From the NCBI GenBank assembly GCA_050789255.1, contig JBOZRQ010000007.1, forward strand, positions 124,001-188,000: 64,000 nucleotides of DNA, read 5' to 3'. Below, piece after piece: positions 16,823-25,108 of this stretch (its first letter is position 1; every line of letters starts with the position of its first letter). The notes beneath the pieces were generated by a model that saw only the letters and a program-made list of their open reading frames with translations, was not told the origin of the DNA and did no database searches. The position numbers were made by a program, and so were the translations under genes. Origin of the DNA: JBOZRQ01 sp050789255 (lineage in GTDB: Bacteria; Bacillota; Sulfobacillia; Symbiobacteriales; Symbiobacteriaceae).

Positions 16823-17995
16823 CTAAATCACTTCGTAGATGAGGCACTTCAGGTAGTGGCTCTCGTCGTAGCCGACCACGATGGGGTGGTCGGGGCCTTG
16901 GGCGCGGTCCTCGATGAGGCGCAGGCGCCGCCGGGCGTCCAGGGCTGCGTCGGCGACAACCGCCTTGAACAGCTCCGGGGTCATGTGGTAGGAGCAGGAG
17001 CAGGTGACCAGGAAGCCGCCTTCGGGGATCATGCGGAGCGCCCGCAGGTTGATCTCCTTGTAGCCGCGAACCGCACCCTCCAGGGCGCCCTTGTTCTTGG
17101 CGAAGGCAGGCGGATCCAGGACGATTACATCGAAGCGCTCCTTTTCGACCTCCATCTTGCGGAGAATGTCGAAAGCGTTGCCTTCCTGGTAAGAGATCAG
17201 GTTCTCCAGGCCATTCAGGCGAGCGTTAGCTTCAGCTGCCCTGATGGCCTCGGCCGAGGCATCAACAGCGATTACCTCGCGGGCGCCGGCAGCGGCAGCG
17301 TTGAGTGCGAAACCGCCCACGTTGGAGAAGCAGTCAAGCACCCGCCCCCCCTTGGAGTATGGCCGAATCGCCCGGCGGTTGTCCCGCTGGTCCAGGAAAT
17401 AGCCGGTCTTCTGGCCGTTCTCCACGTCGACATGGATCTTCAGTCCGTTCTCTTCAATGATCAGTTGCGTGTCGAACTCGCCGCGCAGGAACCCCTTGCG
17501 CTGCTTCAGCCCCTCCAGTTCGCGCACCGGCACATCGTTCCGCTCGTAAATGCCAACCGGCTTGAGCAGGTCCATGAGAATGTCGGCAATGTCGTGCAGC
17601 CAGCGCTCGATGCCCAGGGAGAGCGCCTGGACGACCAGCACATCTCCGAACTTGTCCACGATCAGGCCGGGCAGGAAGTCGGCCTCGCCGAAAACGACAC
17701 GGCAGGCCGTGGTGTCGGGAAGCAGGCGCTGGCGATGGGCCCACGCCTTCTCCAGGCGACGGCGGAAGAACTCCTTGTCGATCTGGTCATCATGCTGGGT
17801 CAGGAGTCGGACGATGATCTGTGACTTTGGATTTATGTATCCCTTGCCCACGAACAGGCCGCGGTGGTCGACCACCGTGACGATGTCGCCAGGCTGATAG
17901 TCCCCACGAATGTTGTAAACCTCGCCCTGGAAGATCCAGGGGTGTCCCGAAACAGCCCGCTCATTTTTGCCGCGGGCCAAATGTACGATGGCCAT
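16823..17995 (-). CDS. class I rRNA large subunit methyltransferase (RlmI/YwbD-like)
   Basis: SAM-dependent RNA cytosine-C5 methyltransferase of the RlmI family, 390 residues. An N-terminal PUA domain (about 1-80, with HPWIFQGEVYNI) and a central linker are followed by the Rossmann domain. The SAM motif reads VLDCFSNVGGFALNAAA and the catalytic motif FDVIVLDPPAFAKNK. The exact rRNA site modified cannot be told from sequence. It is monocistronic, with GGGAGG upstream of ATG 17995. Confidence 0.92.
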   Translation of the reverse strand: MAIVHLARGKNERAVSGHPWIFQGEVYNIRGDYQPGDIVTVVDHRGLFVGKGYINPKSQIIVRLLTQHDDQIDKEFFRRRLEKAWAHRQRLLPDTTACRVVFGEADFLPGLIVDKFGDVLVVQALSLGIERWLHDIADILMDLLKPVGIYERNDVPVRELEGLKQRKGFLRGEFDTQLIIEENGLKIHVDVENGQKTGYFLDQRDNRRAIRPYSKGGRVLDCFSNVGGFALNAAAAGAREVIAVDASAEAIRAAEANARLNGLENLISYQEGNAFDILRKMEVEKERFDVIVLDPPAFAKNKGALEGAVRGYKEINLRALRMIPEGGFLVTCSCSYHMTPELFKAVVADAALDARRRLRLIEDRAQGPDHPIVVGYDESHYLKCLIYEVI

Positions 17996-18135
17996 TGGAT
18001 GGAACCTCCCTAAAAGAAACGGCTCACCTCTTATGATACCCTACCTGGTTCCAGATTTCCTGGCAGAGTCAAGGAAGCGAAGAAATCCGCCACGAACGGG
18101 ATAGGCGATGCCACCCGGGAATGGAGGTTCTGGTC

Positions 18136-19188
18136 ATGTGGAAATCAACCCCGCTGCGGGGAGTCATCGTGGCTGTGCTGGGCGCCCTGCTCCTGGCAGC
18201 CCTGGCCATCCGCTTGCCGGCGGAGGCCGGCGAGGTGAAGGTGGACACCTTTACGGAGGGCGCCATGACCCTTCGGATCGACGGAGTCCCCATGGAGTTC
18301 GACCCGGCCCCGTACGTGCTGCCGCCCGGGCGGACCATGGTGCCGTTGCGCGCAGTCTTTGAAAACTTGGGCGCCACCGTTACCTGGGACGGCGCCACCC
18401 GTACGGTGACGGCGACCCGGGGCGACCGTACCATTCGCATGACTGTGGGTGCAAAAACCGCCTACATCAACAGCCAAGCCCATCAACTGGACGTCGCCCC
18501 CGAGATTCGCCACGACCGCACCTTCATTCCCCTGCGCTTCGTGGCCGAAGGGCTGCAGGCAACCGTCGGCTACGATCAACGGTCTCAGGAGATATCGGTA
18601 ACCTCCCCCGTCACGCCCGTCGAAACCCTGGCACTCAAGCAAGGCATGAAAATGCGCTTCCGGTTGATGATGGTCCGGTTAGTCCTCCACCACCACTGGC
18701 AGCTGGTGATTGACGACGCAGCAGCGTTTCCAGGTCCGGTCACCTACCGGTTTGAGGGCAGCCTTGCCCAGGCCAACTTGCCGGTCATGAAGCGGACCCT
18801 CCACTCGCTGAAGGACAGTCGCAAGTTCCTGCCGACCGCATTGTCGATGACCGAGACCGAGACGGCGCCGTGGGTCTCCGCACAGGTCTACCAGGAGCTG
18901 AAGGCCAAGGGCAAGGTAGAGAACTTCACCATGGGCGGGTTCAGCGAGAACGGTCAGCAGGCGACCACCCTGACCCTGGTCGAGGAGAGCCCGCTGGTCT
19001 TCACCATGGGGGTGAGCAGGGTTCAGGTCAAGACACTGGAAGCCGCCACCCCGGGTGGTGACCGCTTCTGGATTCTGGACGACCCCACCAACCCACTGGT
19101 GGTCAAGTTCCAGCCTGTCGGCACGCCGCTGCCAGGAGCCTACGGGACCATTGGGTACCAGATCGAGTCCATAGAGGAAGGCGAATAA
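18136..19188 (+). CDS. exported protein with copper-amine-oxidase-N-type domains
   Basis: From ATG 18136 (GGAGG 8 nt upstream) the product is 350 residues. A signal peptide covers about 1-31 (ends PAEAGE). Then come two stalk-type repeats typical of the Cu_amine_oxidN1 domain of Bacillota surface proteins: RTMVPLRAVFENLGATVTWD and RTFIPLRFVAEGLQATVGYD. These domains usually mediate cell-wall attachment, not catalysis. The C-terminal 180 residues match nothing I know. Own terminator downstream. Confidence 0.85.
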   Translation: MWKSTPLRGVIVAVLGALLLAALAIRLPAEAGEVKVDTFTEGAMTLRIDGVPMEFDPAPYVLPPGRTMVPLRAVFENLGATVTWDGATRTVTATRGDRTIRMTVGAKTAYINSQAHQLDVAPEIRHDRTFIPLRFVAEGLQATVGYDQRSQEISVTSPVTPVETLALKQGMKMRFRLMMVRLVLHHHWQLVIDDAAAFPGPVTYRFEGSLAQANLPVMKRTLHSLKDSRKFLPTALSMTETETAPWVSAQVYQELKAKGKVENFTMGGFSENGQQATTLTLVEESPLVFTMGVSRVQVKTLEAATPGGDRFWILDDPTNPLVVKFQPVGTPLPGAYGTIGYQIESIEEGE

Positions 19189-19195
19189 CGGACGA

Positions 19196-19240
19196 GAACC
19201 CGGTACCAACCCCCGAGGGATGGTGCCGGGTTCCTTCGTT
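19196..19240 (+). terminator. terminator after the 18136 gene
   Basis: GAACCCGGTACCA...TGGTGCCGGGTTC with a 12-nt loop, then CTTCGTT. Confidence 0.75.
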
Positions 19241-19400
19241 ACGTGGATTGCTTCGTCTTCTGGCCCTTGTTGCGCAGCCGTGGCGCCGCCTCAAGGGGAT
19301 CGACGTGCGCCACCTTTCGCATAAAGTGCGAGAAGGGGAGGTTCAGCCTGTCTCGGTTCGCTCTCCGGAACGTCTGGACGGCCCAGTCAAGCTTATCCAC
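19239..19400 (-). CDS. small basic protein, 53 residues
   Basis: GTG 19400 opens a 53-codon frame with coding-like composition. It starts MDKLDWAVQTFRRANRDRLN, is basic throughout and ends with a Lys-rich tail. GGGGGTG lies 7 nt before the start. It is downstream of the EF-G-like gene on the same strand. The ribosome site forms one arm of the hairpin at 19405-19440, so translation might be gated by folding. I do not recognise the family. Confidence 0.5.
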   Translation of the reverse strand: MDKLDWAVQTFRRANRDRLNLPFSHFMRKVAHVDPLEAAPRLRNKGQKTKQST

Positions 19401-19404
19401 AACA

Positions 19405-19440
19405 GTTCACCCCCGTGCCTAGTGTGGCAGGGGGGTGAAC
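19405..19440 (-). other. hairpin downstream of the EF-G-like gene
   Basis: GTTCACCCCC...GGGGGTGAAC with a second paired block (TGCC/GGCA) and a 6-nt loop. There is no T-run, so it is either a weak terminator or a structure hiding the ribosome site of the 53-residue ORF. Confidence 0.6.
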
Positions 19441-19457
19441 GGATTATCCGGCCTCTG

Positions 19458-21539
19458 TTACTCGGCCTCTGCCTTCAGGTTGGCCTGAGCGGCATCGATG
19501 ATCGGCTTGGCCACGATGGCCGGCACCTCTTCATAATGATCGAACTCGAAGCTGAACTCGCCGCGGCCCTGGGTCATCGACCGCAGGTCGATGGCGTACC
19601 GGTGCATCTCGGCCAGGGGCACCGTGGCCTTGACCAGCTGATGCCCGTCGCCGGTCGGCTCCATGCCGGCAATGCGGCCCCGCTTCTTGTTCAGATCGCC
19701 CATGATGTCACCCATGTAGTGATCCGGTACCCGCACCTCGACCCGCAGAATCGGCTCCATGAGGATCGGCTTGGAGTTCATGAAGGCGGTCTTGAAGGCG
19801 TTGCGGGCCGCGATCTTAAAGGCCATTTCCGAGGAGTCCACGTCGTGGTAGGAGCCGTCCAGCAGGGTGCAGCGGATCCCCTGCACCGGGTAGCCGGCGA
19901 GAACGCCGTCCGACATGCTCTCCTGAACGCCCTTGTCGACGGCGGGACGGTAGTTGAGCGGGATCGCACCGGCGAAGATCCGGTCCACAAACTCGTACTG
20001 CCCTTCGAACAGCGGCTCGACCTCGATCTTGCAGTGGCCGTACTGGCCCCGGCCGCCGGACTGCTTCTTGTGCTTGTACTCGGCTGTCGCCTTGCCGCGG
20101 ATCGTCTCCTTATAGGCAATCTTCGGCTCGGTGGTAGTAGCCTCGACACCGAACTTGCGCTTCAGCCGCTCCACCATCACATCGACATGGGTTTCGCCCA
20201 TGCCCGAGATGATGTTCTCCGCCGTAACCGGGTCGCGGCGGACCGTGAAGCTCATATCTTCCTCGGCGAGGCGGTGCAGCCCGGTGCCGATCTTCTCCTC
20301 GTCGCCCTTGGCCTTCGGATGGACCGCCACCGAATAGATCGGCTTAGGGAAGTCAGTGCCGTCGAGCGTAATCTGACGGGCCTCATCGCACAGGGTGTCG
20401 TTGGTTTGGGTGACGTTGAGCTTGGCAATGGCGATGATGTCGCCAGGGCCTGCTTCGGTCACCTGCTCCTGGCCCTTGCCCTTCGGGATGAACATGTGGG
20501 CCAGCTTCTCCGGCTTGCCCTTGGTCACGTTATAGACCACCTGGTCGTTCTTCACGACGCCGCTGTAGACCCGCATGATGGTCATGCGGCCCACGAAGGG
20601 GTCGGCCGTGGTCTTGAAGACGAGCGCGCTGAACGGAGCGGACTCGTCGGCCTTTCGCGTTACAGTCTCCCCGGCAGCGTCCGCACCCGAGATCTCCCCG
20701 GCATCGAGCGGCGACGGAGCGAAGTCTACAATCGCGTTCATGAGGCAGGAGACGCCCAGGTTCTTGCCGCCGGCAGTGGCGAAAACCGGCATGATGTTAC
20801 CCTTCGCAACACCAAGCTTCAGGCCCATCACCAGCTCAACGTCGGAGAGGGCGCCCTCCTCGAGGAACTTCATGGTCAGCTCGTCGTCGGCCTCAGCTGC
20901 AAGCTCCATCATGCGCTCGCGAACCGCGTCGACCTGGGCCTTCATGGCAGCAGGAACGTCCGCCTCCTTGATCTCCTTGCCGGCGAACATATAGGCCTTC
21001 TGCTGAACCACGTCCACGATGCCCTTGAAGTCGGCCTGGGAACCCATGGGGATCTGGAACGGAACCACCTGGCGTCCGAAGGCGTTCTCCAAGGTCGCCA
21101 AGGCCTTGGTAAAGTTAGCGTTCTCCCGGTCCATCTTGTTGATGACCACCATGCGGGCCACCTTGGCGTTAACAGCGTGCCGGTGGGTCAGTTCGGTGCC
21201 TACCTCGACGCCGGCGACGGCGTCAACCACGATCAGGGCGGTCTCGGCGACCCGCAGGGCAGCCTTTACCTCTCCCACAAAGTCAAAGTAACCAGGGGTA
21301 TCCAGAAGGGTGAACTTGTGGCCGTTCCACTCCAGCGGCGCAACGCCGAGGGAGATCGATACCTTGCGCTTGATCTCTTCCGGTTCGAAGTCCAGGGTGC
21401 TATTGCCCTCGTCCACTCGTCCAAGCCGGTCCGTTGCCCCGGCGGTGAAGAGCATCGCTTCGGCCAGCGAAGTCTTCCCGGCGCCGCCGTGGGCAATCAA
21501 GGCTAGGTTCCGCACCTTCTCGACAGCAAATCTTCTCAA
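19458..21539 (-). CDS. EF-G-like translational GTPase (EF-G paralogue)
   Basis: About 693 residues with all EF-G domains. G motifs are AHGGAGKTS (G1), DTPGYFDF (G3) and NKMD (G4). The G1 loop differs from canonical EF-G (AHIDAGKT), placing it in the EF-G-like paralogue group rather than the main fusA. Domain IV and V sequence (GGRGQYGHCKIEVEPL, IRVEVRVPDHYMGDIMGDL) is well kept. Start: TTG 21539 has AGGAGG at 8 nt; ATG 21545 is only 2 nt from the site. No ribosomal-protein genes are adjacent, which also argues against the main fusA. Role of the paralogue is unknown. Confidence 0.9.
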   Translation of the reverse strand: MRRFAVEKVRNLALIAHGGAGKTSLAEAMLFTAGATDRLGRVDEGNSTLDFEPEEIKRKVSISLGVAPLEWNGHKFTLLDTPGYFDFVGEVKAALRVAETALIVVDAVAGVEVGTELTHRHAVNAKVARMVVINKMDRENANFTKALATLENAFGRQVVPFQIPMGSQADFKGIVDVVQQKAYMFAGKEIKEADVPAAMKAQVDAVRERMMELAAEADDELTMKFLEEGALSDVELVMGLKLGVAKGNIMPVFATAGGKNLGVSCLMNAIVDFAPSPLDAGEISGADAAGETVTRKADESAPFSALVFKTTADPFVGRMTIMRVYSGVVKNDQVVYNVTKGKPEKLAHMFIPKGKGQEQVTEAGPGDIIAIAKLNVTQTNDTLCDEARQITLDGTDFPKPIYSVAVHPKAKGDEEKIGTGLHRLAEEDMSFTVRRDPVTAENIISGMGETHVDVMVERLKRKFGVEATTTEPKIAYKETIRGKATAEYKHKKQSGGRGQYGHCKIEVEPLFEGQYEFVDRIFAGAIPLNYRPAVDKGVQESMSDGVLAGYPVQGIRCTLLDGSYHDVDSSEMAFKIAARNAFKTAFMNSKPILMEPILRVEVRVPDHYMGDIMGDLNKKRGRIAGMEPTGDGHQLVKATVPLAEMHRYAIDLRSMTQGRGEFSFEFDHYEEVPAIVAKPIIDAAQANLKAEAE

Positions 21540-21545
21540 CTCCAT

Positions 21546-22054
21546 CTCCTCCTTAGCGGTTGATGGAACTGACACTCGCCGGAAGCCCCGGGTACTTTTG
21601 ATTTGCGACATGTCCGAAGGGGGCTCAAAGGCGCACCGAACGATTCGGTGCGCTCCGGCTTGGTTCGGCCGCTCCTGCGGCCTCTTTCCCTGTGAACTTG
21701 GGACGGGTGCCCCATGCATGGGGGGCGGTTGGGCGACATGCGGGGACATTGCATTCAGGCGGGCACCAGGTCCCGTGGACGAAGGCGGTTCGCGGGCAGC
21801 GCCAGCACTACCAGGCCGAATGGTTGAATGCCTGTCCGAACATTCACCTAACGGCGCGATACTTCGACCTTTTGGGATACAACTCCTTCAGCGTCCCGTC
21901 TTCTTATCCGAAAGGTCTAGCAATTAGTCCGTTGGGGCCACCGATCCTCGTTCGGTACTACGGTACACGAGCAGACCCGCGTTTAGACTTCCGTCCGCGC
22001 GGTTCGCACAGAGCATGCGTATCCAGGGCAGACTAAGGTTCGGGGTGATAAAAG
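21546..22054. other. 509-bp intergenic region with inverted repeats
   Basis: Divergent region between the EF-G-like gene and a 64-residue ORF. It holds a perfect inverted repeat (GCGCACCGAA...TTCGGTGCGC, 21632-21653), a GGCCGC/GCGGCC hairpin at 21667-21682, and a long-range pairing GCATTC/GAATGC around 21750 and 21826. No tRNA, tmRNA, RNase P or known riboswitch core was recognised, and no convincing protein-coding frame was seen. Confidence 0.5.
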
Positions 22055-22249
22055 ATGGACCATCAAGGCGGTAAGGATCCCACGCCGCAAGGCCGTACGC
22101 CGCACGTTGTGGACCGGGCCACCCAGACGGCGCCTACGGACACGATCAGCGAGAAGTACGAGAACAGCACGCCAGGTCCCGACGTCCGCAAGGACGGCGC
22201 CTACTTCTTCGGCTACAAGCGGGAGAATGCCAACCCCGAGATCCGGTAG
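22055..22249 (+). CDS. small hydrophilic protein, 64 residues
   Basis: ATG 22055 has GGGGTGAT 6 nt upstream and is followed by its own terminator. The product is polar and rich in Asp, Gly, Pro and Thr, with no membrane segment, and ends GAYFFGYKRENANPEIR. No family recognised. Signals on both sides support a real gene. Confidence 0.6.
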   Translation: MDHQGGKDPTPQGRTPHVVDRATQTAPTDTISEKYENSTPGPDVRKDGAYFFGYKRENANPEIR

Positions 22250-22255
22250 CAGAAA

Positions 22256-22280
22256 GCCCGGCACGCACAGTGCCGGGCCA
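22256..22280. terminator. bidirectional terminator
   Basis: GCCCGGCA-CGCACAG-TGCCGGGC between convergent genes ending at 22249 and 22283. Confidence 0.75.
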
Positions 22281-22282
22281 AC

Positions 22283-22927
22283 TTATTTCCCCATGACGAG
22301 AGCCACGAGGTCCGACGGGTGCTCCAGCCAGTGGTCAGGCCTCGACTTGTCCAGCTCCCCGCGGTCCTGGACGGTCCAGCTGACGGCAGCGGTCTTGATT
22401 CCGGCGTTGTGGCCACACAGAATGTCAAACCGGCTGTCTCCCACCATGAGCACGTGCGGCCCCGGCTGTTCACCGAGCCGCTGGAGTGCCAGCAGAACGG
22501 GTTCCGGGTCCGGCTTATGCTTCTCCGTCTCGTCCATGCCAACAACGGTATGGAAGAAACCGTCCATGTTGCTCACCTTCAGGCCTCGCATGGCCGTATC
22601 AAGCTTCTTGGAGGTGACCACGCCCAGGCGGACGCCCGCCTTGGACAACTGCTCCAGCGCCTGGTGCATCCCCTCGAACTGACGCAGCAGGCGGTCATGA
22701 TTGGCCACGTTGTAAACGCGATAAACATCGGCCAGCTCTTCCGCCCGCTCCGGGGACCAGCGGGCCATGGTCCTGGGAAGCGGCTCGCCGAAGTACTTGT
22801 AAAGCTCCTGCTCCGTCACCTCCAGTCCGAGCTCCTGCTTGAGCACGTGCTGAAAGGTATGCACAATCAAGTGATTCGTGTTGATCAGGGTTCCGTCCAG
22901 GTCAAAGAGCACAACCGAAAAGGGCAT
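22283..22927 (-). CDS. HAD-family phosphatase (PpaX/Gph-like)
   Basis: A 214-residue haloacid-dehalogenase hydrolase. Motif I is LFDLDGTLINT (nucleophile Asp9), motif II VVTSKK, motif III the lysine in EKHKPDPEPVLLAL, and motif IV VGDSRFDI. A helical cap lies between motifs I and II. Closest in feel to pyrophosphatase PpaX or phosphoglycolate phosphatase; the substrate cannot be told from sequence. Confidence 0.9.
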   Translation of the reverse strand: MPFSVVLFDLDGTLINTNHLIVHTFQHVLKQELGLEVTEQELYKYFGEPLPRTMARWSPERAEELADVYRVYNVANHDRLLRQFEGMHQALEQLSKAGVRLGVVTSKKLDTAMRGLKVSNMDGFFHTVVGMDETEKHKPDPEPVLLALQRLGEQPGPHVLMVGDSRFDILCGHNAGIKTAAVSWTVQDRGELDKSRPDHWLEHPSDLVALVMGK

Positions 22928-23060
22928 CGGTACTCGCAGCCTCCTTCATGTATAGAAATTCCCCTGTCCTACAACTTTCCCCTTCCTGATTTTGGCTCCC
23001 CGCGAAAAGGGCTGCGTGCAATGGGGCGGCGAAGTTCGTAGAGGCGAAGGGGGTGAGGGT

Positions 23061-23810
23061 ATGGGTCAGGTCGGTCTCCATGCCCTGTTCGGACTGGCCG
23101 TTGGAGAGCAGTTGGTGGCGCCGTGGGTGCAGGACCGGACTGGGCGCCGCGCGATGATGTATGGCTTTGTCATGGGCAACATTGCCCCAGACCTCGATTT
23201 CCTGGCCGTCATCGCGATGTACCCGGTCGACAACCAAATGGCGGTCCACCTGCATCGCGGGTTTACGCACAGTCTTCTGGCGGTCGTTGCCACGCTGGTG
23301 GGCTTTACGTTTGCCTCTGCCCTCACGCGGGACAAATACATGCGCTACCTGGGGTGGGGATTCTCGCTGGGGATTGTCGGCCACTTCACCAAGGATATCT
23401 TCCTCTGGTTCTCATCGGTCGACATATTCTGGCCCGCGAGTATCTTTGGGATCATTCCCCGGATTGATGCATGGTTCTGGTGGACGACCCCGCCCCTGTT
23501 AGGCAGGCTGATGGGCGCTGGCGAACTGGCAGCCTTTGGGCTTTACTATGACCACCTGGTCCGACTGTCGAGTGAACAGCAAACCGACCTGGACATGATT
23601 CCGATCCTCCAGCGCATGTCAGCGATCTGCTGGGTGACGTGGGCCCTGCTCACCGCGCTCTCCCTGGACCTACCGGGCACCACCTTCGACATGTACATGT
23701 ACATCCCGCTCGGCCTTGTCTTCATGCCCACCTGTATCTACCTGACATGGCGCATGCAGACCACCATTGAGTTCACCGGGCTGTTTGGGCGCCCCTCTCC
23801 GAAAGAATAA
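23061..23810 (+). CDS. membrane-bound metal-dependent hydrolase (YdjM/DUF457-like)
   Basis: From ATG 23061 (GGGGGTGAGGGT upstream) the product is 249 residues. It has several membrane helices and the conserved metal-binding pattern of this family: LHALFG near the start, GNIAPDLDFLA, and HLHRGFTHSLLAV with two histidines. The enzymatic role of the family is not established. Monocistronic with its own terminator. Confidence 0.85.
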   Translation: MGQVGLHALFGLAVGEQLVAPWVQDRTGRRAMMYGFVMGNIAPDLDFLAVIAMYPVDNQMAVHLHRGFTHSLLAVVATLVGFTFASALTRDKYMRYLGWGFSLGIVGHFTKDIFLWFSSVDIFWPASIFGIIPRIDAWFWWTTPPLLGRLMGAGELAAFGLYYDHLVRLSSEQQTDLDMIPILQRMSAICWVTWALLTALSLDLPGTTFDMYMYIPLGLVFMPTCIYLTWRMQTTIEFTGLFGRPSPKE

Positions 23811-23842
23811 AGAGCGAGCCGCAAGGCTCGCTCTCTCTTTTC
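23811..23842. terminator. bidirectional terminator
   Basis: AGAGCGAGCC-GCAA-GGCTCGCTCT followed by CTCTTTTCC, between convergent genes. Confidence 0.85.
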
Positions 23843-24292
23843 CTACGCCCGGCCCTCCTGGGCGGCGATCGGATGCAGTTCGTTGGGCGGAACCACGAGG
23901 ATGGCGCCCTTCGCACACACCTCTTCGCACTCCTTGCAACCAACGCAGGCGTTGGGCTTGGTCAGCACGGCGGTGCCGAAGAACTGACCCTCACCGGCGA
24001 GCTCAAGGCAGTCGAACGGGCAAATCTCCACGCAGAAATCGCAGCCGGTGCAAGAAACCGGATCGATTACCGGCTTCGGCCAGTCGGCGCGCTTGGGAAT
24101 ACGGGGCTTGTAAACGCCAAACTCGTCGGCGATCGCAAGCACCGGGCAGCTGCGGACGCAAGCGTCGCAGTCAATGCAGAGCTTCGGGTCAATATAGTGC
24201 AGCGCCTTGCGCTCGCCGCTGATTGCCTCGGTCGGGCAAACGGTGACGCATGCTGTGCAGCCAATGCACTTGTCATCGATAAAGTGGGCCAA
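23843..24292 (-). CDS. ferredoxin with four [4Fe-4S] cluster motifs
   Basis: A 149-residue iron-sulphur protein with four CxxCxxC motifs: CIGCTACVTVCP, CIDCDACVRSCP, CTGCDFCVEICP and CVGCKECEEVCAKG. All are intact except that the last lacks the final proline. This matches RnfB/polyferredoxin-like electron carriers. Start TTG 24292 has GGGGAGGG 7 nt upstream; the longer frame is not supported. It lies downstream of, but not in, the cytochrome operon and has its own promoter. Redox partner unknown. Confidence 0.9.
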   Translation of the reverse strand: MAHFIDDKCIGCTACVTVCPTEAISGERKALHYIDPKLCIDCDACVRSCPVLAIADEFGVYKPRIPKRADWPKPVIDPVSCTGCDFCVEICPFDCLELAGEGQFFGTAVLTKPNACVGCKECEEVCAKGAILVVPPNELHPIAAQEGRA

Positions 24293-24353
24293 GGCGTTTC
24301 CCTCCCCTAGAGCCAGTTTGCTTTGCCTCAAGGCCCGGCAACACACTACCGCC

Positions 24354-24383
24354 ATTATAGCAGGTCGGACAAGACTTATTCAA
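24354..24383 (-). promoter_or_regulatory. promoter of the ferredoxin gene
   Basis: TTGAAT (24378-24383), 18 bp, TATAAT (24354-24359), 62 bp before TTG 24292. Confidence 0.75.
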
Positions 24384-24411
24384 AGGCCTTGTTTGGTAAG
24401 TCTGTCAGGGA

Positions 24412-25014
24412 CTATGCCTGGCGGAGTATACGGGTCAACTTAATCCGGGCCGGCTCGTCGAGCAGCGGCTGCGAAACTTGACTGCGCAGGTGCTCACCAA
24501 GCCTGTCCGGGTTAATGACAGCGACGTTTTCGGCGGAGTAGGTCTCCTCGGCCTTGCGCCGAGTCATAACGAGGAAAGCGCTTACGGGCAAGTCCTGACC
24601 GGCCGTGTTCAGACGATCGCGCACCCACCGAACCGCCGTTTGCGCTCGCTCCCGGCCCTTCGCCACGTTCACCGCCGCCTTCTTGGCCCGGGTGGAGCCG
24701 GGGGTTTCCTCCAAGCAGACAGCCACTACGCCGCCGGGACCAACCAGCACGTAGTCGGGCTTGCCGGCGCCCTGTTGGGCCCAGTCCGTAATGATGAACC
24801 CCTCGGGCTCAACCTGCTTGAGCGCCTCTTGGGTCTCCTTGAGGCCGCTCTGGGACTGCCATCTGGTCAGGGCCATCGTACCGACGACGCCAAACAGGAA
24901 GATGCCGAGCGTGCCGAACATCTTCATCAGGCGAACTCCGGTATCGTCTGCCGCTTTGAAGAGCGTACCAACCAGGAAGGCAATAGCGAGCAGCGTAATC
25001 ACGTAACGGCGCAC
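24412..25014 (-). CDS. membrane-anchored NERD-like protein
   Basis: From GTG 25014 (AGGAGG 6 nt upstream) 200 residues. Two N-terminal membrane helices (about 3-22 and 34-52) are followed by a cytoplasmic domain resembling the nuclease-related domain (NERD), with KPDYVLVGPGGVVAVCLEE and a later basic helix. The catalytic lysine of active NERD nucleases is not obvious, so activity is doubtful. It sits between the cytochrome operon terminator and the ferredoxin gene. Confidence 0.6.
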   Translation of the reverse strand: MRRYVITLLAIAFLVGTLFKAADDTGVRLMKMFGTLGIFLFGVVGTMALTRWQSQSGLKETQEALKQVEPEGFIITDWAQQGAGKPDYVLVGPGGVVAVCLEETPGSTRAKKAAVNVAKGRERAQTAVRWVRDRLNTAGQDLPVSAFLVMTRRKAEETYSAENVAVINPDRLGEHLRSQVSQPLLDEPARIKLTRILRQA

Positions 25015-25072
25015 GGTAGCCCTCCTGTTCTTGGCGGCCACCCTACTGCGAGCATCCGAATGAGCAGGAGAA

Positions 25073-25102
25073 ACGGGGGGCGCCGCCGAGTGCGGGCCCC
25101 CC
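25073..25102 (-). terminator. terminator of the cytochrome operon
   Basis: GGGGGGCCCGC-ACTCG-GCGGCGCCCCCC on minus, followed by GTTTCTCC, just after the cytochrome c stop. Confidence 0.7.
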
Positions 25103-25108
25103 GGGCTG

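Noticed and set aside
19248..21506. 752-codon frame antisense to the EF-G-like gene
   Set aside because: No family signal; the minus strand has complete GTPase motifs.
19458..21539. Main elongation factor G (fusA)
   Set aside because: The G1 loop (AHGGAGKT) and the lack of ribosomal-protein neighbours fit an EF-G-like paralogue better.
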